Source: Calliphora vicina (lineage: Eukaryota; Arthropoda; Insecta; Diptera; Calliphoridae). Taken from it: a stretch of DNA of 64,000 nucleotides. How positions within the stretch are numbered: position 1 is the stretch's first letter; each line of letters begins with the position of its first letter. The position numbers and the translations under genes were made by a program. The notes under the pieces are model-generated. The model saw nothing but the letters and a program-made list of their open reading frames with translations. It was not told the origin of the DNA and made no database searches. Below are positions 59,440-64,000 of this stretch, in pieces. Location: contig NC_088781.1 in the NCBI RefSeq assembly GCF_958450345.1, forward strand, positions 47,913,357-47,977,356, in the 5' to 3' direction.

Positions 59440-59771
59440 CTTTAAGCATCTTATTAAACGTACGATTGAAAGTAGTATAGAATTTAATAATGTCCATTTC
59501 TACATAAACTCGTCTTGTAATTGGGTTGGATGCGTAAATATATATATCGCAACAGCTGTTGGGATTTAAAATATTTATCATTCACTAGTCAAAATAATCC
59601 CTATTGGCTTTACAATTTTGTTAAAACATTTATTTCCTTTTCCTTTATCTTTTGTGTCTCTAAATAAACTGATACATACGAAAGTAAGCATGCATGCGTT
59701 TAAACACAACCTATTTATTCCTTGAATACACTTTTATGTCCTAGCAATAATTTTACTTCATTTCCTTTTAG
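59440..59771 (+). other. End of the giant intron
   Basis: Unique-looking AT-rich sequence ending in TTTCCTTTTAG, the acceptor of exon D. Confidence 0.6.
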
Positions 59772-61148
59772 GATAAACTACTGTTTTCATTAATTTTGAA
59801 TATAAATCTTATGAAGTCAGAGGGTAAAATCGATAATGCCGAATGGATGTTTTTGCTAACGGGCGGCATTGGTTTGGACAACCCGCACAAAAATCCTGCC
59901 AAATGGTTGGGCATACAAAGTTGGAATGAAATATGTCGTTTATCTGAGTTGAGCAATTTCAAAGGATTACGTGAAGATGTGGTGGCCAATTTAGAGCAAT
60001 GGAAATTGTTATTTGACTCAGCTACACCGCAAGATAATGAGGCCATACCATTGCAGTGGCAAAAACGACTGACTTTATTTCAAAAATTACTGCTTTTACG
60101 AGTTTTTCGGCCGGATAAATTGGTGCCAGCAATATTGGGTTTTGTGGCCGCTGAAATGGGTCAAAAATTTGTGGATCCTCCCCAGTTTGATTTGGCAGCC
60201 TCATTTGCCGACTCTCACTGCTGTATTCCCCTAATATTTATATTGACTCCGGGTTCAGATCCCACAGCTACCTTGCTGAAATTTGCCGATGAACAGGGTT
60301 TTGGCAGTAACCGTTTGTTTTCTTTGTCCCTGGGCCAGGGACAGGGTCCCATAGCTGTGAAAATGATAGATGAAGGTGTTAAATTGGGCAATTGGGTGGT
60401 TTTACAAAACTGTCATTTAGCCAAGAGTTTTATGCCTCAATTGGAGAAGATTTGTGAGGGCATGGTACCCGATTCAACACATCCTGATTTTCGTTTATGG
60501 CTGACCTCCTATCCGGCCGACCATTTCCCGGTGGTGGTACTGCAAAATGGCATAAAAATGACCAATGAGCCTCCCAAAGGTTTAAGATCCAACATTGTGC
60601 GATCCATGCTATCAGATCCCATATCAGATCCTGAGTGGTATGAGTCCTGCAAACAAAATCAGACCTTTAAACAATTGATCTATTCGCTGTGCTTCTTTCA
60701 TGCCGCCATACAAGAACGCCGCTATTTTGGTCCCATAGGCTGGAATATTCCCTATGAATTCAATGAAACCGATTTGCGTATAAGTTTAATGCAACTGAAA
60801 ATGTTTTTGGATCAATATGAGGGCGTCAACTATGATGCTTTGAGATATTTGACGGGCGAGTGCAATTATGGTGGACGTGTTACTGATGACTGGGATCGAC
60901 GCACTTTAAAGACTATTCTAAATAGATACTATTGCTCGGAAGTGTTGGATTTGGAAACACCTTTCTATTTCGATGATAAGCAAATCTATTATATACCTGT
61001 ATTCAAAGAAGTGGAAAATTATATCAACTATACTAAGGAATTGCCACAACAAACTGTGCCCGCCATATTTGGTTTTCATGCTAATGCTGATATTATGAAG
61101 GATCAACAGGAAACGGATATGTTGCTGGGTCATACGTTATTAACACAG
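59772..61148 (+). CDS. Axonemal dynein heavy chain (DNAH7/Dhc36C-like), exon D: AAA6 and start of C-terminal domain
   Basis: A 1377-bp exon encoding 459 residues. The acceptor is CCTTTTAG at 59771, and the first codons read DKLLFSLILNINL, continuing the ...RSLFER of exon C in phase 0. Visible landmarks in order: FLLTGGIGLDNP (about residue 27), the degenerate AAA6 P-loop region TPGSDPTATLLKFADEQGFG (about 150), LSLGQGQGPIA, WVVLQNCHLA (about 205), FRLWLTSYP (about 232), GLRSNIVRS, FGPIGWNIPYEFNETDLRIS (about 315) and the near-invariant LTGECNYGGRVTDDWDRR (about 355). The donor GTATGT at 61149 follows a glutamine codon; the remaining C-terminal exons are outside the window. AAA6 in dyneins is structural and does not hydrolyse ATP, which fits the degenerate P-loop. 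Confidence 0.95.
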
Positions 61149-63463
61149 GTATGTGGACATTTTTATTTTTCTTAACTCTTTTATACATAAATATTTCAAA
61201 ATAAACCAATATAAATGTTATTTTGTGTTCGTCTGCTCCGAATTTAATGTGCATCACTGTCCAAATAAATGAATTTGTGAATTTTGACATATAATTGCTC
61301 TAGAGTTATCTTTTTAGTTTACATATTGGCAGTGGAAAAATTCCGCTTCAAAAACGAAAAATTTGTTCTAATTTAATTGTCAGTACATATCAAAATCATT
61401 GGAAATTAGAAATTGTATTCAACATATTGTTACGTTTTTACCTTTTAAAAATGGTGGTTTATTTCCTTTAAATAAACAGGATACTTTTGATTGCAAAAAA
61501 GCAGGTCATTGTTTTCTAGATAATTCTCGATAATTCACCATCTACTGACACCTTACGGGTATTTCTAGCATTATCGAAGACATTCACTTCTATAACGATC
61601 AACTCAAAGCATTTATTCAATGTGGTAATGTTCCACTGCAATGTTAACAATATCCACAGTTATGTTAACTGCTGTTAATCGGCCGGTAAACAACATTCTT
61701 CACAATTCGAAATCTCCAGAAATAGAAAGGTTGAGAAACGTGTTGCAACTTTTTGAACCAGCCCACAGAGGGTTGAAATGTACCAAAAGTGGCGATTAAT
61801 TCAAAAGCTGAACTTTATATATTTCAGTCATGTTTGGTATTGGGTTAAAGTGCATTAAATAATACATCACAGACTGCTAAAATTACAGTTGTGAGTAACT
61901 TACTTTATTGGCAGTGAGCGGTCAAAGTCAAATAATTTTTACAAATTTTGCGTGCTGTTGTTTAAATTGAAAATTGTGATATTTCGAGTGCTTATATTTT
62001 TTGTTAAATCTGTTAAAAGTAGAAATATTAAAATGGAACCATCAACTTCAGGCATTTGAGAACATAAATAAATATTTTTTGTTTAGATAAATGTTTTGAA
62101 AATATTTTTTAAGATTTTTTTTAAAGTTCTCCATTATTGGGGTTTTTTCGATATATAGATTGAGTTTAAAAAAAATCAGGGCTAGATCGGGTAAATTCCA
62201 TTAAATGCTCTTAAAATATGAACTTTCAGCTTCTATATACAGAAAAAAAAATCGTGCGGGTTTATTGAGGTTTTTTACTTATTTAAGTTATAGTGAAAGA
62301 ACTCCTCTTGCTAAAAAAACATTTTCTGATACAAAATAGGTTAAAACATTTTTTTCTTACATTTTTTTTAAAGTTGTGTTTTTATGTATTTATGATTGTT
62401 CATTACAAAAATTTATAATATTGTCTTTTGTGGCTTTTTTTTAAAAAAATTTGTACATTTATAAAATTTTGTGAAAAACAAATATTGGATTTTAAATTAA
62501 ATTTATACTAATATAAATACATGCAATAAATTTATATTTTGAATCTTTTAATAGCACATTAAGTATGCTTTAATTTCCAATTTTATTCAATAATTTATCG
62601 CTTTCCATTCCAAAGTTACAGCATAAATTGTGAAAAAAGGTCTATTTTTCCAAAAAACAATAATGCGCTTAAAGGGTTAAACAAATTTAACCTTTTTAAC
62701 CTTTTTTTTCTAAAATGCTGTGTTTTTATGTGCTTATAATAACTCATCAATAAAAAATATAATATTTTAAAACTACGGCTTCTATGAATTAATCGCCACT
62801 TTGGGTACCATTCAACCCACTAAATTCAAATACATTTTCGTAACAACATACATGTTTTTAGGATAATTTTGATTTCGTCTGCATTTAAATAATAAGAAAT
62901 GTTAAACATTTTGAGAAAGAGTTCTCATCTTAGTCTAATCAATTTGAAGGCATCTGAATTTCCTGAAGCTATGTATTTGATTTATAAAATTCGGATCTAC
63001 AGTTACTCTCTTCATTGACCTTAATATTTTGATTAGTCGGATTTAAACTCATACCGATTTCTTAAACAGTGTTCGGTTCTTTACAATTGAAGTTTTGATA
63101 TCTTTACAATAATAGTATTATTCCATTAGATATATAAAGATATGTGTACAACAAATTTTAGACTATTTAGGATCATCTAAATTGAAGATATATAAACCTT
63201 TGAATGTATTGAGAGAAATGTGATCAGAAAATATGTTCACAAAGTGTTGATAAGAGGAGATACTGATTTAAGGAAACTGGAAATGGTAAGGCCAACATGA
63301 GAAGAATCTTTGAAGAAATTAGCTGGAAGTGGGACAAATAATATTTATTTCTAAACCAAAACACGTCATTACAGTGAAAACAAACAAATATACAAAAAGT
63401 ATTCCGATCCAAAATGCCGAAAACGAAAATCTCGAAATCTCTTTAAAGGTATTGGGCAATATA
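61149..63463. other. Intron downstream of exon D, with an LTR fragment
   Basis: From GTATGT onward no further dynein coding was found. An LTR fragment (minus) lies at about 61,428-61,700, beginning TGTTACGTTTTTACCTTTTA and matching the LTRs at 33,100 and 43,596. The rest is AT-rich. Confidence 0.6.
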
Positions 63464-63819
63464 AACAAGTAAGAAGTATGATCGGTCAAGCCCGACCATA
63501 TTTTAGACTATTCACTTATACACTGAATAAATAAGCAAAAACTTTTGTTTTCATTTCAATACTTTTGGAAGTTGGCCTTATATGGAAGCTATGACTAATT
63601 ATGGACCGATCGCGGACCGAAATAAGGTCGTGTGATTTATGTCTATATGAAATTTATTTATTTTTTTACTTAGTTTTATGTCGATAACAAAATTTTTAAG
63701 AGATTTATGCTCGTTAAAGTGATTTTGGGAAACGGGCCTTACATGGGAGCTATGACTAATTATGTAACGATCATCGTATATAAAACGTATTTGGAGCAAA
63801 ATTTGTGTAGATATATATA
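63464..63819 (+). repeat. Hairpin-ended DINE-1/Helentron-like repeat, copy 5, interrupted
   Basis: Starts AACAAGTAAGAAGTATGATC with the GGTCAAGCCCGACC hairpin and follows copy 1 to ATTTGTGTAGATATA, where a Tc1 element begins at a TA. Confidence 0.75.
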
Positions 63820-64000
63820 CACTGGTGCATATTCCTATAAACGCACACTACTTTTTTTTAAAAAAGATTGTAAAAATTAAACAAGAACATATTTAGGGGG
63901 CTACAAATTTGTTTATTAAATTAGGTAAGACTTCACTTAAAATATTCTTTACAAAAAAAATTAATTTTTACTTTATTTATTTTTTTTACTTAATTTTTGA
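63820..64000 (-). mobile_element. Tc1-like (DD34E) element, right end only
   Basis: CACTGGTGCATATTCCTATA, then AACGCACACTAC and AACAAGAACATATTTAGGGG, is the reverse complement of the right end of the element at 14584-16222. It is inserted at TA in the repeat before it and runs off the window. Confidence 0.85.

Larger units (their letters stand above)
21097..59771 (+). other. Giant intron C-D of the dynein gene (38,675 bp)
   Basis: Bounded by GTAAGT at 21097 and CCTTTTAG at 59771, phase 0. The amino acids on either side (RSLFER and DKLLFS) are contiguous in the dynein family, so no exon is missing in between. It contains at least fifteen recognisable mobile-element insertions, several of them nested. 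Confidence 0.9.

Noticed and set aside
21097..59771. Recursive splice (ratchet) sites in the giant intron
   Set aside because: I looked for pyrimidine-tract-CAG followed by GTAAGT and saw no convincing case by eye. A motif scan and RNA data would decide.

Overview
This is a eukaryotic window, almost certainly from a higher (schizophoran, probably calyptrate) fly. It is AT-rich and gene-poor, packed with Tc1/mariner, LINE and DINE/Helentron-type repeats of dipteran style. The only host gene I can support is one axonemal dynein heavy chain on the + strand, closest in my judgement to the DNAH7/Dhc36C clade (inner-arm, single-headed). It enters and leaves the window. Four coding exons are visible: 6989-7276, 7346-7761, 20918-21096 and 59772-61148. 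All have consensus splice sites and mutually consistent phases. They encode about 753 residues from AAA5 through AAA6 into the C-terminal region. The three introns inside the window are 69 bp, 13,156 bp and 38,675 bp. Everything else lies in these introns or in the flanking ones.

Layout. 1-2160: decayed LINE pieces (RT end, RNase H, Cys/His tail). 3310-5480: mariner/IS630-type remnants. 6989-7761: two exons. 7762-20917 (intron): a Transib-like fragment, a hairpin-ended DINE-like repeat, a mariner split by about 2.2 kb of other repeats (including a piggyBac-like MITE), a palindromic MITE, a Tigger/pogo-like element holding a Harbinger-like MITE and a DD34E Tc1 element, and a 642-bp tRNA-derived SINE with a 14-bp target duplication. 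20918-21096: exon. 21097-59771 (intron): mariner and DD37E remnants; an RTE-type LINE on the - strand carrying part of another LINE and a TIR transposon that itself contains a Tc1 element and a Harbinger-like MITE; an LTR-element 5' end; several LINE fragments; a solo LTR; a GAAA microsatellite; DINE-like copies; a complete Transib-like element with CACAGTG termini; and a DD37E element cut by a 3.2-kb Helentron-like element that carries a 118-bp tandem array. 59772-61148: the largest exon. 61149-64000: intron with an LTR piece, one more DINE-like copy and the edge of a second Tc1 copy.

The repeats record a clear order of insertion, because several outer elements become contiguous again when the inner one is removed. 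The most unusual items are (i) the Helentron-like element with an alternating 118-bp array, sitting at a T/T site in a transposase frame that reads through once it is removed; (ii) the long SINE with exact tRNA geometry; (iii) the non-autonomous Transib-like family; and (iv) the stack of nested elements around 27-32 kb. I saw no new protein-coding system, no CRISPR array and no functional RNA gene. All coordinates and repeat periods were read by eye without alignment tools.
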